DNA of 21,983 nt from a virus, in IMG/VR virus record IMGVR_UViG_3300002180_000051, positions 961 through 22,943 of that record; one strand, given 5' to 3'. The notes below the pieces were generated by a model, which worked only from the letters and a program-made list of their open reading frames with translations, was not told the DNA's origin and made no database searches. The position numbers and the translations under genes are program-made. Below are positions 7,734 to 16,019 of the stretch, piece by piece (position 1 is the stretch's first letter; every line of letters begins with the position of its first letter).

Positions 7734-7769
7734 ATTTATCCTAAGTTTTAGTTTAAATTTGAGTTTGAA

Positions 7770-8861
7770 TTATTGTATTCTTATGGCAAACCATCGATCT
7801 GACTCCAGAGTCCCATCAGGAAGAATCAAAAATTTATCATTTCCGTACTCAAGAATTGTTCCAGGGGTTTCACCTACACAATTACAGCTATAAAAAGGTG
7901 TTGTTGCGAAAGGTTGAATGTAGCTGTCCGCAGGTCTCATCACTGAGTAAACAGTTTTCATGAGATGGTAACGACCCCCAATTGTTCTCGATATCTTTAA
8001 ATCTTCAAAGTTCGGATACGAAAGTTCTGACCCTGAGTGATCTGATCCCTTTGTCCAGTAGTGATTCTCGTAAACAGGGTCTAAGTGTTCATCCCCCCAT
8101 ACTATTTTTCCTGCCGACTGCTGTGTTGTTGTCCCTTGCTCGTAGAAAAAAAGAGAAGTATAGGGTTTAGTTGAATAAGGAGCTGCAAATGTTCTGTACA
8201 CCTCCCATGGGTAACACGTGGTAGAGGCACTGTTGTTTATAGGCGAAAAACACCTTAAGATCAAGTTTCCATCAATCGGCATTGTTGCGTCTAACGGAAC
8301 AACAGAGCCAAAGCAAAAATGTTGGTGATAGAAATTATCGTGTGTTATCGCCATCCAAATAAACTTATCATCTCCAAACAAGTACATCTTAGGGATAGCC
8401 AAGTCATGTGTTATCCGAATCCCCCCCGTACCAGTCTGGTAACTACCACACGCTTCAAAAGAGTTATTGGAATCCTGGTGCCACGGAGCATACCGATTCC
8501 CTGTGGCGTCATAAGTTGTATTTTTTACAGCTCCCAAACCAAGAGCATAATCCGTAGGATCATGCCCCGCCACCCCCCCGCGAGGGTTGTAAGTGCTGAC
8601 ACTTTGGTGGAAATTATGCAACATGAACTGAAAGATAAGGTTCTGTGCCCCTCCCCATCCGGGAGAACTTAGGTGAAAAAAAGAATAGTATGAATCCGGG
8701 GTTCCCTGGAATCCATAAGGTTCTTCGAACTGTTCATAGCGTTCACCAGAACGAAAACCTGATTCTGTCCAACCTGCGGCCACTGCAAATGCTCGGAGTT
8801 TCGCAACAACGTCTGTTATTCCGCTTACATTCGTATGTATTTCATAGTTAGGATAAAGCAC
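7770..8861 (-). CDS. Virion structural protein, tail tip region (start at GTG 8861)
   Basis: The open frame extends to an in-frame ATG at 8951, but that start would overlap the upstream gene by 86 bases and has no good ribosome binding site. A GTG at 8861 gives 363 residues, leaves a 4-base gap after the upstream stop at 8866, and has GGAGGAGG nine bases upstream, so I choose it. The N-terminus (VLYPNYEIHTN, then AKLRAFAVAAGWTESG) resembles a family of phage virion proteins that begin with a 'helix-then-NGWT' segment. The C-terminus ends in a short NDKFLILPDGTL...DRWFAIRI closing pattern. It looks like a relative of the C-terminal half of the preceding gene product. No catalytic motif is recognised. 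Probably a tail tip or side-fiber component exposed on the particle; that is inference from context. Confidence 0.65.
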   Translation of the reverse strand: MLYPNYEIHTNVSGITDVVAKLRAFAVAAGWTESGFRSGERYEQFEEPYGFQGTPDSYYSFFHLSSPGWGGAQNLIFQFMLHNFHQSVSTYNPRGGVAGHDPTDYALGLGAVKNTTYDATGNRYAPWHQDSNNSFEACGSYQTGTGGIRITHDLAIPKMYLFGDDKFIWMAITHDNFYHQHFCFGSVVPLDATMPIDGNLILRCFSPINNSASTTCYPWEVYRTFAAPYSTKPYTSLFFYEQGTTTQQSAGKIVWGDEHLDPVYENHYWTKGSDHSGSELSYPNFEDLKISRTIGGRYHLMKTVYSVMRPADSYIQPFATTPFYSCNCVGETPGTILEYGNDKFLILPDGTLESDRWFAIRIQ

Positions 8862-8865
8862 TATT

Positions 8866-10638
8866 TTATACCTCCTCCACGGCGTAAAAGTTATAAACCC
8901 CACCGTTTGCCCCACCGTAGAAAATTCGATACGTTTTGCTCCCCTGAACAAAGGTGCTTTCCGCTGTCAACGACTGCCCCCGCGCAACGAAGATACCATC
9001 TAATTGGGTGAGTAAAACGTCGTTTGCCTCCTCTTTTACGTAGACTGGCCATGTCATTAGTAACCCATCATACGTAGAAGCAACCGGCTGTATGTTGATA
9101 TCACCCTGTTGGGGAGCCATAAACAATTCGTTATATTTATAAACACCACTTGTAGAACGCAAAAGCATATAAGTCCCAAGAGACGAAGAATTGTAACCTC
9201 TATGGACAGAATACCTATTCGAAGCGTAAAGGTAATCGTACACATCCCCTCGTTCTCCGATGGCCATGTTCGGCCTCGGATAGCTGGACGGTGGATCTAA
9301 ACGGTAAGCAAATCCAGTATACGCCGATGTGTAGCTTGAGTCCGAGCATCTCGCGACCATAAAAATCCTCTGTTTATTAGCGTATAGCCACATAGGAAGA
9401 ATCGAATCGGAAAACGGAGCTGTAGGCAACTTCGAAAAACATTGGTTACTTGTGTCATATGTCCCCATACCAAACCCATCGAGATTCACATGCCAAAGTG
9501 TTAATGGATCGCTGTGGTAAACATTTAACGCCCACCCCCACTTTGACGTAGAGGTATTCTTCCACTCCCTTATACCTATAAGTATTTCTTCTACCCCTGA
9601 AATCCCTGTACTTTTCAAAACACAAGCACGTGTTTCGTCTCCGTGAGTAGTTTCTACATTAGATATGTTTCTCGCATTATCCCACAACCTGACTTCCCAA
9701 TCGCCCCTGTCAGGATCTGTTACATACTCTTTATAGTTCATTACCAATGTGGTACCTGTTGCAGGGGCTGCATCAAACTCCAAAGACCATGTACCATCCT
9801 TTGCTACGGAACCGGCAGTCACCCCAGTTCCAGTAATAACACCGTCAGCATCAGCGTAAGCTACGTACTGATTGGCCCAAAGATCATGGCCTTTGGTCAC
9901 TACAAAATCGTCAACTGTCACAGATACTCCAGAATCAATTGCCCGATGAAGCTCAATATCAACAGTAACTTCACGCCCATTACGCAAAGGGAAACTCCCT
10001 ACAAGCGTATAGGAGCCCGCTCCATCTTTTCCATAAAATTCAACAACAGTGTTTATTCTTTTTAATTTCAACCCACCATAAGCTGAAGTACGAGCAGAGG
10101 CAACGATAGATGACAGGTTATCACTGAAATTAGACTGACCAAAAAACTTAGCGCCGTCGTAGACCCCGGCATAACATTCCACGTAATTATCCGCATCAAC
10201 TGAGAACCGTAGACCTACACCATCGGCGTCATCTGCCAACCCCGATAGGCTGCTGAAATCGAAAGATATTTCACAATCATCAAGGACTCTAAAGTTACTG
10301 GATAACACAACGGAATCTGCGGAACCAGTAGCAGCTATCGCTAATGCTAAATCTCCCGCAGCAGATGAAGAACCATCCGTCCCGTTGTCAACTGTCCATC
10401 TCGTAGTATTCAGCGTCGCAAAATCATCATCAGCCGAAGCAGGTGAAACTGTGGTCCCGTGAATTACAGCAGCTCCATACCGGTGCACACTTGTGTTAGA
10501 CAAAGTTCCAGAGAAGCCGGTCTCACTACTGTCTGGTGTTCCAAGTGACTCCCCTTCCACTACAGTACCCGTAGCATAATCAACTAAGGCATCCAAAGCG
10601 CCACAAAAATCAAAAGCTGTTTTGGTTGTGAATGACAT
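8866..10638 (-). CDS. Tail structural protein with concanavalin-A-like jelly-roll domain
   Basis: 590 residues. Residues about 71-249 read like a ConA-like lectin/glucanase or laminin-G-type jelly roll: DDFATLNTTRWTVDNG at the start, alternating strands with VGLRFSVDADNYVECYAG (141-158), and a closing VSVTVDDFVVTKG (238-250). A small beta module (about 258-306) follows, then a C-terminal region (about 315-590) with NKQRIFMVAR and YPRPNMAIGE, like a virion protein family whose relative is encoded next. Carbohydrate or surface-polysaccharide binding is therefore plausible, and the product is a receptor-binding candidate. No glycosidase acid pair could be identified. Its ATG overlaps the tape measure stop (TAATG). 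The N-terminal 70 residues may anchor it to the tail. Role in adsorption is inference. Confidence 0.65.
   Translation of the reverse strand: MSFTTKTAFDFCGALDALVDYATGTVVEGESLGTPDSSETGFSGTLSNTSVHRYGAAVIHGTTVSPASADDDFATLNTTRWTVDNGTDGSSSAAGDLALAIAATGSADSVVLSSNFRVLDDCEISFDFSSLSGLADDADGVGLRFSVDADNYVECYAGVYDGAKFFGQSNFSDNLSSIVASARTSAYGGLKLKRINTVVEFYGKDGAGSYTLVGSFPLRNGREVTVDIELHRAIDSGVSVTVDDFVVTKGHDLWANQYVAYADADGVITGTGVTAGSVAKDGTWSLEFDAAPATGTTLVMNYKEYVTDPDRGDWEVRLWDNARNISNVETTHGDETRACVLKSTGISGVEEILIGIREWKNTSTSKWGWALNVYHSDPLTLWHVNLDGFGMGTYDTSNQCFSKLPTAPFSDSILPMWLYANKQRIFMVARCSDSSYTSAYTGFAYRLDPPSSYPRPNMAIGERGDVYDYLYASNRYSVHRGYNSSSLGTYMLLRSTSGVYKYNELFMAPQQGDINIQPVASTYDGLLMTWPVYVKEEANDVLLTQLDGIFVARGQSLTAESTFVQGSKTYRIFYGGANGGVYNFYAVEEV
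8871..8878 (-). promoter_or_regulatory. Ribosome binding site that decides the GTG start at 8861
   Basis: GGAGGAGG on the minus strand lies in the last codons of the preceding gene (Val-Glu-Glu-Val then stop) with 9 bases to GTG 8861. It is a near-perfect Shine-Dalgarno sequence, and nothing comparable precedes the ATG at 8951. Confidence 0.8.
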
Positions 10639-13600
10639 TACGCAAGCGCTCCTTTGTTCTCTCTCATGATATTTACGATTAGTTTTTCACCCTCTCTTGT
10701 GCTAAGGTAACTCTTTGTCATCGCGGGGTCAAGAACATTTACTATTTTTGTTCCCCCTTGGCTTGGAGCGGGGCTAATTCTATCGGCTATCTTATCCATG
10801 GCTTTGTCCATGCTACTCCCCAAACCCTCAATCCGTGCGGGGATTGATCTACCGTCCGGAAGGGGGACAATCGCTTCTGGATATTGGCCTTCCCCTATAA
10901 GACCGACTGTCGGCTTGCTTATATTTGTAGCGCCTGAAGCAAACCCCTGTAGAGGTTGAAAATGCCCATCCCATATTGCACCGTTTGCTGCAGCAGAGCT
11001 ACTGAGTACAGAAGCTCCTATAGATACCAGGCTCCCAACCCAACCACTACCGCCCTCTGTACCGCCGCTGTCACTACCCAACGCAGCTTTCATGACCTTA
11101 ACCATAGTCAGGTGGATCATCATCTGCGCTGCATCAGCAATAATAGATTGGAGTAGGGAATTGAAATCCATCTTTCCAGTGGCGACGAACTCAGAAAGAG
11201 ACTCTGTCATCTTCTCAAAAGAGGAGGAAGCGAACTCGGAGGCCTGAGAAAAAACATCCGAGGCATTTTCTAAGTAACTGTTTACTCCGTTATCAAGACC
11301 ACCCCAAAAATCCTTACTGGCCTCGGCTTGCTGCTCAAAACTCTTCTCTGCATTTTCTGTTATCTTAGCATACGCCTGGTCTACCTTTTCCACCGCAGCA
11401 TCTAACTCTTTACCTTCGTATATGCTACCAAGCTCGGCCTTTTTCTGATCCCTTTCTAAGTTTATACCTCTTAGCTCTCTGCTTTGGTCTTGCTTCTTCG
11501 GGGCTTGAGTTCGAATGGACAGATCAAACTCAACATCAGTCATTTTTTCGTTTGAAGCTTTGACTATTTTTTCCAGTTCCTTGCGCAACCCCTCGGCTCT
11601 ACCTATATCTTCTAAACTAATCAGTTCATTGAAAACCTCACGCTTTGCTTCTACCGCAGCCAAAGAAGCGACGACACCGGAAATACTGTCATCCATCTGA
11701 CGAAGCTGAGTATCAGTTTTCTCGACCCCAGGAATCTTCAGCATCTCGGCACGTTTGTCTTTTAGCCGACCCACTTGCTTGGTAAGAGCTACTTCCTCCG
11801 CGTCGAACTCTTCTTCCTGAAGCTTCCTTTTTTCGTCTATGAACTCAGATTCAGCAATCAAACCGGCTTTTTTCTTGGCCTCAAGCAAGCGTCCTTCCTG
11901 CTTAATTGAGGCCATTGTCAAAGTCTTTTCCCTGTCTATTTGGCTTTTACGTAGGTCAAGAGATGTCGCAATATATTCCTTTTGCTTTGTTACATCCGTA
12001 ACAATCTTATCAGAAAGACGCAGTGTAGTCAGCTGGCTAAATCTCTTTTGTGCAATGTTTAACTGAGAGTTAAGAGAAGCGACCTCGTCCCTCGCTTTTT
12101 CCGCGGCTCCTTCTGCGCCTGGTACAGCTAAATCCTGTCCAGCATGGATCTCTGCCTCGTTGAATATTTCAACTGCGGCATCCCTCTCCATGGTTAGAAG
12201 ATCAATGTTGTCTCTAACCGCTTGGCGTTTTATCTGATAAACCTTATCCTTGTAATCTTCCTCGGCAATCTGCTTGGACTTATGCAGGTCTCCCAACATC
12301 TGCAGTTCAAAAGAATCCTGTTCTTTCTTCTCATTCTGTAGCAGCTTAGCCTCAGTTATCGCATCCAAATCACCTACTCTGTAAGCCTTGGCCATTGCAG
12401 CTTTTGTTTTCTTGACCGCGGATTCAGCAGCCTCCTGCTCGGCTTTCCAGGCTCCGGGATCACTCAGCATCCTCGCTTTTTCTGCACGTAATTCCCTGAA
12501 CTCTTTTTTTAAAGAAAAAGCCGCCTCTCTGCTTCGCTTAAAATTTTCAACCATTTCAGAGTTATTCGGGTGTTTCTTTACATTCTTTGCCAACTCTAAT
12601 GTTTGCTCGTTTAAATCCGCTAACGTTTCAGTAACCTTGGCTATTTTCTTATCAAACGGAGCAGCCATTACAGCAACTTCTAAACTACCGTAAACACTTT
12701 CTAATCTGGTAACATCTTGAGCTTCCTGCAAAAGTGCTTTACTTTGCGGCGTACCGAACCAACCTTTAGTCCAGTCCTGTCCCTGCCTGGGGTTTTTTCC
12801 TAATGTACCGGCCTTCTGCTTTTCATAAAGCTCTGCTGCATTTAAAGAAGCCAGCACAGTTTCGTCAACGTCGACAATAACATCTTTTAGACCCACATAA
12901 ATATTTTCTATCGTTTTGGCAACAACTGCGGGGGCTGAAAATAAATCCACAAGATCCTCTGCTGCACCCATTAAAAATCCAGAAAGCCCGGAAAGACCCC
13001 TTGACAGCGTTTCAACTGTTCCACTATCAGCGAGATCCCTGAGAGAAAGGATAAGGCTTTTTAAATCTTCGGTCCCAGTTCCTTTTATTGCCGCTTTTTG
13101 CCAAGCAGCTTTAGTTTCATCCCAGAGAATCTTGTTAGTTTTAGCGAGATCCTTGTACATACTTGCTACAAATGATCCTTCTTTTTGAATCTCCTTGAGA
13201 ATCTCAGCCCTCTTAGCTAAAGAAAAATTCCCCAACTGCATCTGTTCGTCGATTCTTTTTAGATCATCGATGCTAATGGCCGTGAGCATGGAACCCGCCG
13301 AAGCAGCGCGAAGAGAAAATACGCTGGTCAGAACTTTCATCCTATCTGAATCAGGAAGGTCTTTTATTGTAGCTGAGAAATTGGAAAACAATTCTGTTAG
13401 CGTAAGCAAGCTTCCATCTTTAGCGAACAAACCGAAATCTATGTGCATGTCTTTAAAAAGCTTTCTGGTTTTTCTCGTTGGGTTTTGTAGCTGTCTTATC
13501 GCGGTTCTAAGGGACGTTGCTGCTTTAGTCCCCTTAATACCCATATCACTCATAATACCAAGACCAGCAGCAATCTCAACAAATGAAGCTCCCGATAACT

Positions 13601-15191
13601 TAGCAAGCTCAGATGTATATTTGAACTGGCTCAACATCTCTTTGATATCAAGTGTTGCATCCAGAGAAGCATAGCCAATAATATTTGCTGCATCTGCTAA
13701 TGATCGCAACCCCCGATCTGTGCCCACCATTTCAACAGACCAAGCCCTGTACTGAGACATAAGCGCGGAGGTAACTTCGCCCAGGCCTTCTTCCGCAACT
13801 GTCGCTAATTGCGCAATTGTCTTGACTTCTTCCAGTGCTGTTGACGCATCGAAACCAGCTTTCATTAAGACCTTAACACTATCTGCCAACTCGTTTGGAC
13901 CTTGAGCCACCCCACCTATTGCTAAGATACCGTCATACAGATTTCCATAGGTCGCAGTGGTATCCTTGGTCGCTTTCCCCAAAGAAACCATATATTCAAG
14001 TTGGTATTCAAATGAGGACGCCGACTTTAACCCTTTTACAGCAGAGGTAACAGCAGCAAAAGTAGCCAACATAGGTAACATCGAACCGTAGGTTAACCAT
14101 AATGCGCCCAAACCTCCGGAAACACCTCTAAGAGCACTGGTAAACTTATTCGCAGAGAACGCAGCCTGATTTGTTGACGCAGTAAACACCTTCTGCGCCG
14201 TTATCGTTTTGTACTCTTCCTTCGTTATAAGCCCTAACCTCCGTGCTTGCGTGGCCAGAGCCTTGTTATTTGCGTGTATAGCTGCTAACTTCTTATCAGA
14301 GCTGCTGATCCCCAGTGCTTTAATCCGTACTCCCTCAGCAAGCGCCCGATTACGTGTCTCTAACGCCGCTGCTTCCGCCCTCGCATTCGTAACAGAATCA
14401 AGACTCGCAGGGGTTAACTTAGTCCTTTTCTCGATTCTGGTTGCTCCTAATTGTGCAGCCATATTAGAACGTAAAGAAACAGTACTCTCTTGTTCAGCTA
14501 TAGCAAGTTTAGTATAGCTTGCAGCCAGGACATCTACCGCAGGGATTTCTTTCTGAATTCCAGCGATGTCAGCGTAACGAGCTTCACTTATCAGCCCTTT
14601 TTCAAGAAGAAGTCCGGCAGCCGCGACGGTTTCGGCCTTCATCGAAGCAATAAGTGCACTCTTAGAAGCCGCTTCTACAGTGGCAAGCTCAACTTGAACT
14701 GCCATTTCTTTATTGAGAAGATTTGTAACTCCGATTAAAGCCTGATCTGTAACAAGCTGCTGCCTTTTAACTGCGGAAAGCGTCTCCATTGAGATCAGCA
14801 ATTCTTTCGCCGATGCCTTTTGTTTAGCGTGGGCGGCATTCACTTTCTCAACCTGGGCGCTACTTCCAGACAGTGCTTTTGCATACGCGGAGAAACTGGA
14901 GGTTAGCACATTGAGGACAGCTTTATTTTTTGCCAGACTACCTGTAAGGTTGGCAACATCTTGCGAAGTTTTGACACTTTTTACAGAAAGGCTATTGAGG
15001 TTCACCTGCATACTCGCTGCAGATAAACTTGCTTCTTTAGCTTCTTTATCCAGAGCAGCTACTTGAGCAGTCAGCTTAGACAGATCGGCTTTTGTTGGTC
15101 TGGAGAGTACAGACTCAATGCGATCAAGGAGGGTTTCAATTTTTTGAAGGTCTCCATCCTCCGCTTTTATCGTCAGGAGTAATCCGCTCAT
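10638..15191 (-). CDS. Tail tape measure protein
   Basis: 1517 residues, the longest gene here, directly after the frameshifted chaperone as in lambda-like phages (ATGA overlap). Residues 1-340 are helical and Ala/Lys-rich. A hydrophobic stretch (about 363-385) opens a TP901-type tape-measure core (about 385-650, with SASSFEYQLEYMVSLG and AAGLGIMSDMGIKGTKAAT). A long coiled-coil region runs to about 1290. The C-terminus carries the lambda-type signature: FEKMTESLSEFVATGKMDF (1324-1342) and GLIGEGQYPEAIVPLPDG (1429-1446). The protein sets tail length and is ejected with the DNA; at about 0.15 nm per residue the tail would be roughly 220-230 nm. No lysozyme or peptidase insertion is seen. Short G-L-I-x-x-x-x-[YF] helical hairpin motifs recur near 199, 320, 974 and 1110. 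Confidence 0.95.
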   Translation of the reverse strand: MSGLLLTIKAEDGDLQKIETLLDRIESVLSRPTKADLSKLTAQVAALDKEAKEASLSAASMQVNLNSLSVKSVKTSQDVANLTGSLAKNKAVLNVLTSSFSAYAKALSGSSAQVEKVNAAHAKQKASAKELLISMETLSAVKRQQLVTDQALIGVTNLLNKEMAVQVELATVEAASKSALIASMKAETVAAAGLLLEKGLISEARYADIAGIQKEIPAVDVLAASYTKLAIAEQESTVSLRSNMAAQLGATRIEKRTKLTPASLDSVTNARAEAAALETRNRALAEGVRIKALGISSSDKKLAAIHANNKALATQARRLGLITKEEYKTITAQKVFTASTNQAAFSANKFTSALRGVSGGLGALWLTYGSMLPMLATFAAVTSAVKGLKSASSFEYQLEYMVSLGKATKDTTATYGNLYDGILAIGGVAQGPNELADSVKVLMKAGFDASTALEEVKTIAQLATVAEEGLGEVTSALMSQYRAWSVEMVGTDRGLRSLADAANIIGYASLDATLDIKEMLSQFKYTSELAKLSGASFVEIAAGLGIMSDMGIKGTKAATSLRTAIRQLQNPTRKTRKLFKDMHIDFGLFAKDGSLLTLTELFSNFSATIKDLPDSDRMKVLTSVFSLRAASAGSMLTAISIDDLKRIDEQMQLGNFSLAKRAEILKEIQKEGSFVASMYKDLAKTNKILWDETKAAWQKAAIKGTGTEDLKSLILSLRDLADSGTVETLSRGLSGLSGFLMGAAEDLVDLFSAPAVVAKTIENIYVGLKDVIVDVDETVLASLNAAELYEKQKAGTLGKNPRQGQDWTKGWFGTPQSKALLQEAQDVTRLESVYGSLEVAVMAAPFDKKIAKVTETLADLNEQTLELAKNVKKHPNNSEMVENFKRSREAAFSLKKEFRELRAEKARMLSDPGAWKAEQEAAESAVKKTKAAMAKAYRVGDLDAITEAKLLQNEKKEQDSFELQMLGDLHKSKQIAEEDYKDKVYQIKRQAVRDNIDLLTMERDAAVEIFNEAEIHAGQDLAVPGAEGAAEKARDEVASLNSQLNIAQKRFSQLTTLRLSDKIVTDVTKQKEYIATSLDLRKSQIDREKTLTMASIKQEGRLLEAKKKAGLIAESEFIDEKRKLQEEEFDAEEVALTKQVGRLKDKRAEMLKIPGVEKTDTQLRQMDDSISGVVASLAAVEAKREVFNELISLEDIGRAEGLRKELEKIVKASNEKMTDVEFDLSIRTQAPKKQDQSRELRGINLERDQKKAELGSIYEGKELDAAVEKVDQAYAKITENAEKSFEQQAEASKDFWGGLDNGVNSYLENASDVFSQASEFASSSFEKMTESLSEFVATGKMDFNSLLQSIIADAAQMMIHLTMVKVMKAALGSDSGGTEGGSGWVGSLVSIGASVLSSSAAANGAIWDGHFQPLQGFASGATNISKPTVGLIGEGQYPEAIVPLPDGRSIPARIEGLGSSMDKAMDKIADRISPAPSQGGTKIVNVLDPAMTKSYLSTREGEKLIVNIMRENKGALA

Positions 15192-15538
15192 GATAGGTTT
15201 CCCTCACTCTTTTGCTTTTTAAAGAAGTTGGCTAAGTAAACGTCATCCATTGCTGCTACAAACCTGAGTAGTCTCGAAAAGTAGCGTGGACCGTGGACAA
15301 AGTCTAATCTAGCATATGATTCAATTTGGGGAATACTCAGAGGCTGTGGTCCAGTGTATGCGAACTGCCTTCTTTTATGCAGCATAGAAAAAGCAGACCA
15401 ATATGTTACTAATCTCGGGGGGATAACTGGACGCCCTTTTTCAGCCGACGGGCCAAGTTTCTTCCCTCTCTTTTTTAACTCAGAAAAGAAGGAAGATGAC
15501 TCTCCCCACGACAGATCGTAAGCCAAGGCCTCTGTTAG
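15188..15538 (-). CDS. Tail assembly chaperone, frameshift extension (gpT-like part of gpG-gpT)
   Basis: This frame is entered by a -1 slip at the A AAA AAC heptamer ending at 15538 and adds 116 residues to the 133-residue upstream product, giving a 249-residue fusion. Its features fit the C-terminal domain of lambda gpGT-type chaperones: LVTYWSAFSMLHKRR, then PQPLSIPQIESYARL and FVAAMDDVYLANFF, a pattern common in the second frame of pre-tape-measure genes. The only in-frame start after the slip is a TTG at 15526 with no proper Shine-Dalgarno sequence, so independent initiation is unlikely. The stop overlaps the tape measure ATG by four bases. The fusion would bind the tape measure protein and recruit tail tube subunits, and be absent from the finished virion. 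Confidence 0.85.
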   Translation of the reverse strand, partial: LTEALAYDLSWGESSSFFSELKKRGKKLGPSAEKGRPVIPPRLVTYWSAFSMLHKRRQFAYTGPQPLSIPQIESYARLDFVHGPRYFSRLLRFVAAMDDVYLANFFKKQKSEGNLS

Positions 15539-15936
15539 TTTTTTTCGTCCCTATCCTCCAACTCAACCTTATAATTGGCTATATCAGAAGCATGTTCCAT
15601 AACCATTTTGCGGAAATCCTTGTGACTTAAGATCATAACAGCGTTTTCAGTGTTGTATTCCAACTGCTTTCCCTTGTAAGATAAGTTTTTCCACCCAAGA
15701 AGAATTGTTCCCGCCAGAATTTTGATTAAGATATCTTTATCTGCCTTTTCGTAAGCCTCAGCTGATAAACCCTGAGAACGTATAGCGAACGCATCGGCCT
15801 CTTCCTGAACCAACTTGAGATAGTTATCGTTATCCCTTCGGGCAACTAAAAGACTTGCGCCTCCGCCGAGATCAACAGTAATACCCTCAGTTTCTTTTCT
15901 CTCATCCGTGGCGAACTCGCTAAATATATCTAACAT
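15535..15936 (-). CDS. Tail assembly chaperone, zero-frame product (gpG-like)
   Basis: 133 residues from ATG 15936. An upstream in-frame ATG at 16002 would add 22 residues, but that segment is encoded across a strong hairpin and lacks a Shine-Dalgarno sequence, whereas AAAAGGA precedes 15936, so the shorter start is preferred. The product (MLDIFSEFATDERKE, then VDLGGGASLLVARRDNDNYL) matches the N-terminal domain style of siphovirus tail assembly chaperones, where G-rich beta strands and an 'R-x-N-x-x-Y' turn are common. It ends at a stop overlapping a canonical -1 frameshift site, from which a fraction of ribosomes makes the longer fusion. Position between tail tube and tape measure genes is the classic one. 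Confidence 0.85.
   Translation of the reverse strand: MLDIFSEFATDERKETEGITVDLGGGASLLVARRDNDNYLKLVQEEADAFAIRSQGLSAEAYEKADKDILIKILAGTILLGWKNLSYKGKQLEYNTENAVMILSHKDFRKMVMEHASDIANYKVELEDRDEKN
15538..15559 (-). promoter_or_regulatory. Programmed -1 ribosomal frameshift site with upstream Shine-Dalgarno-like stimulator
   Basis: On the minus strand the zero frame reads GAA AAA AAC TAA, giving the heptamer A AAA AAC (15544-15538) in the correct X XXY YYZ phase immediately before the stop. GGAGG (15559-15555) lies ten bases upstream of the heptamer, the spacing used by the dnaX frameshift stimulator. A -1 slip leads straight into an open frame of 116 codons with gpT-like sequence. A weak downstream stem (ACAGA 15535-15531 with TCTGT 15515-15511) is possible but not convincing. 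Confidence 0.88.
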
Positions 15937-15960
15937 AATAAACAGAATCCTTTTAATTGT

Positions 15961-15999
15961 GTGGCTTCGGTTCTTTCTTTCAAAGAACACTAAAGCCAC
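15961..15999 (-). promoter_or_regulatory. Long hairpin between tail tube and tail chaperone genes
   Basis: The transcript can fold as GTGGCTT / AAGCCAC (7 bp) and GTTCTTT / AAAGAAC (7 bp), separated by a 4x2 internal loop and closed by a 5-base loop. It fills the 83-base gap between the tail tube stop and the chaperone start and ends 24 bases before the chaperone ATG. No U-tract follows on the coding strand, so it is not a standard intrinsic terminator. It may stabilise the tail tube message, serve as a processing site, or lower downstream expression. Confidence 0.7.
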
Positions 16000-16019
16000 C
16001 ATGTTAAGTCATTGAGCTA

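Noticed and set aside
7734-7769. AT-rich gap with AAACT repeats before the distal-tail gene as a promoter
   Set aside because: Only 36 bases, with no -35/-10 pair at proper spacing; it mainly contains the leader and ribosome binding site of the next gene.
9643-10065. Plus-strand open frame of 140 codons
   Set aside because: Antisense shadow of the ConA-domain gene, with no start signal and no recognisable product.
13195-13674. Plus-strand open frame of 159 codons
   Set aside because: Antisense to the tape measure gene; a Ser/Leu/Ala-rich product of this kind is expected opposite Lys/Glu/Ala-rich coiled-coil codons.
15188-15526. Independent gene starting at TTG 15526
   Set aside because: No proper ribosome binding site; the frame is reached naturally by the -1 slip at A AAA AAC, and the sequence is the second half of a known two-frame chaperone arrangement.
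15961-15999. Hairpin as an intrinsic transcription terminator
   Set aside because: No run of U follows the stem in the direction of transcription, and essential tail genes continue downstream.
15937-16002. Twenty-two-residue N-terminal extension of the chaperone from ATG 16002
   Set aside because: The extension is encoded across the 14-bp hairpin and lacks a Shine-Dalgarno sequence, while ATG 15936 has AAAAGGA and gives a family-like N-terminus.
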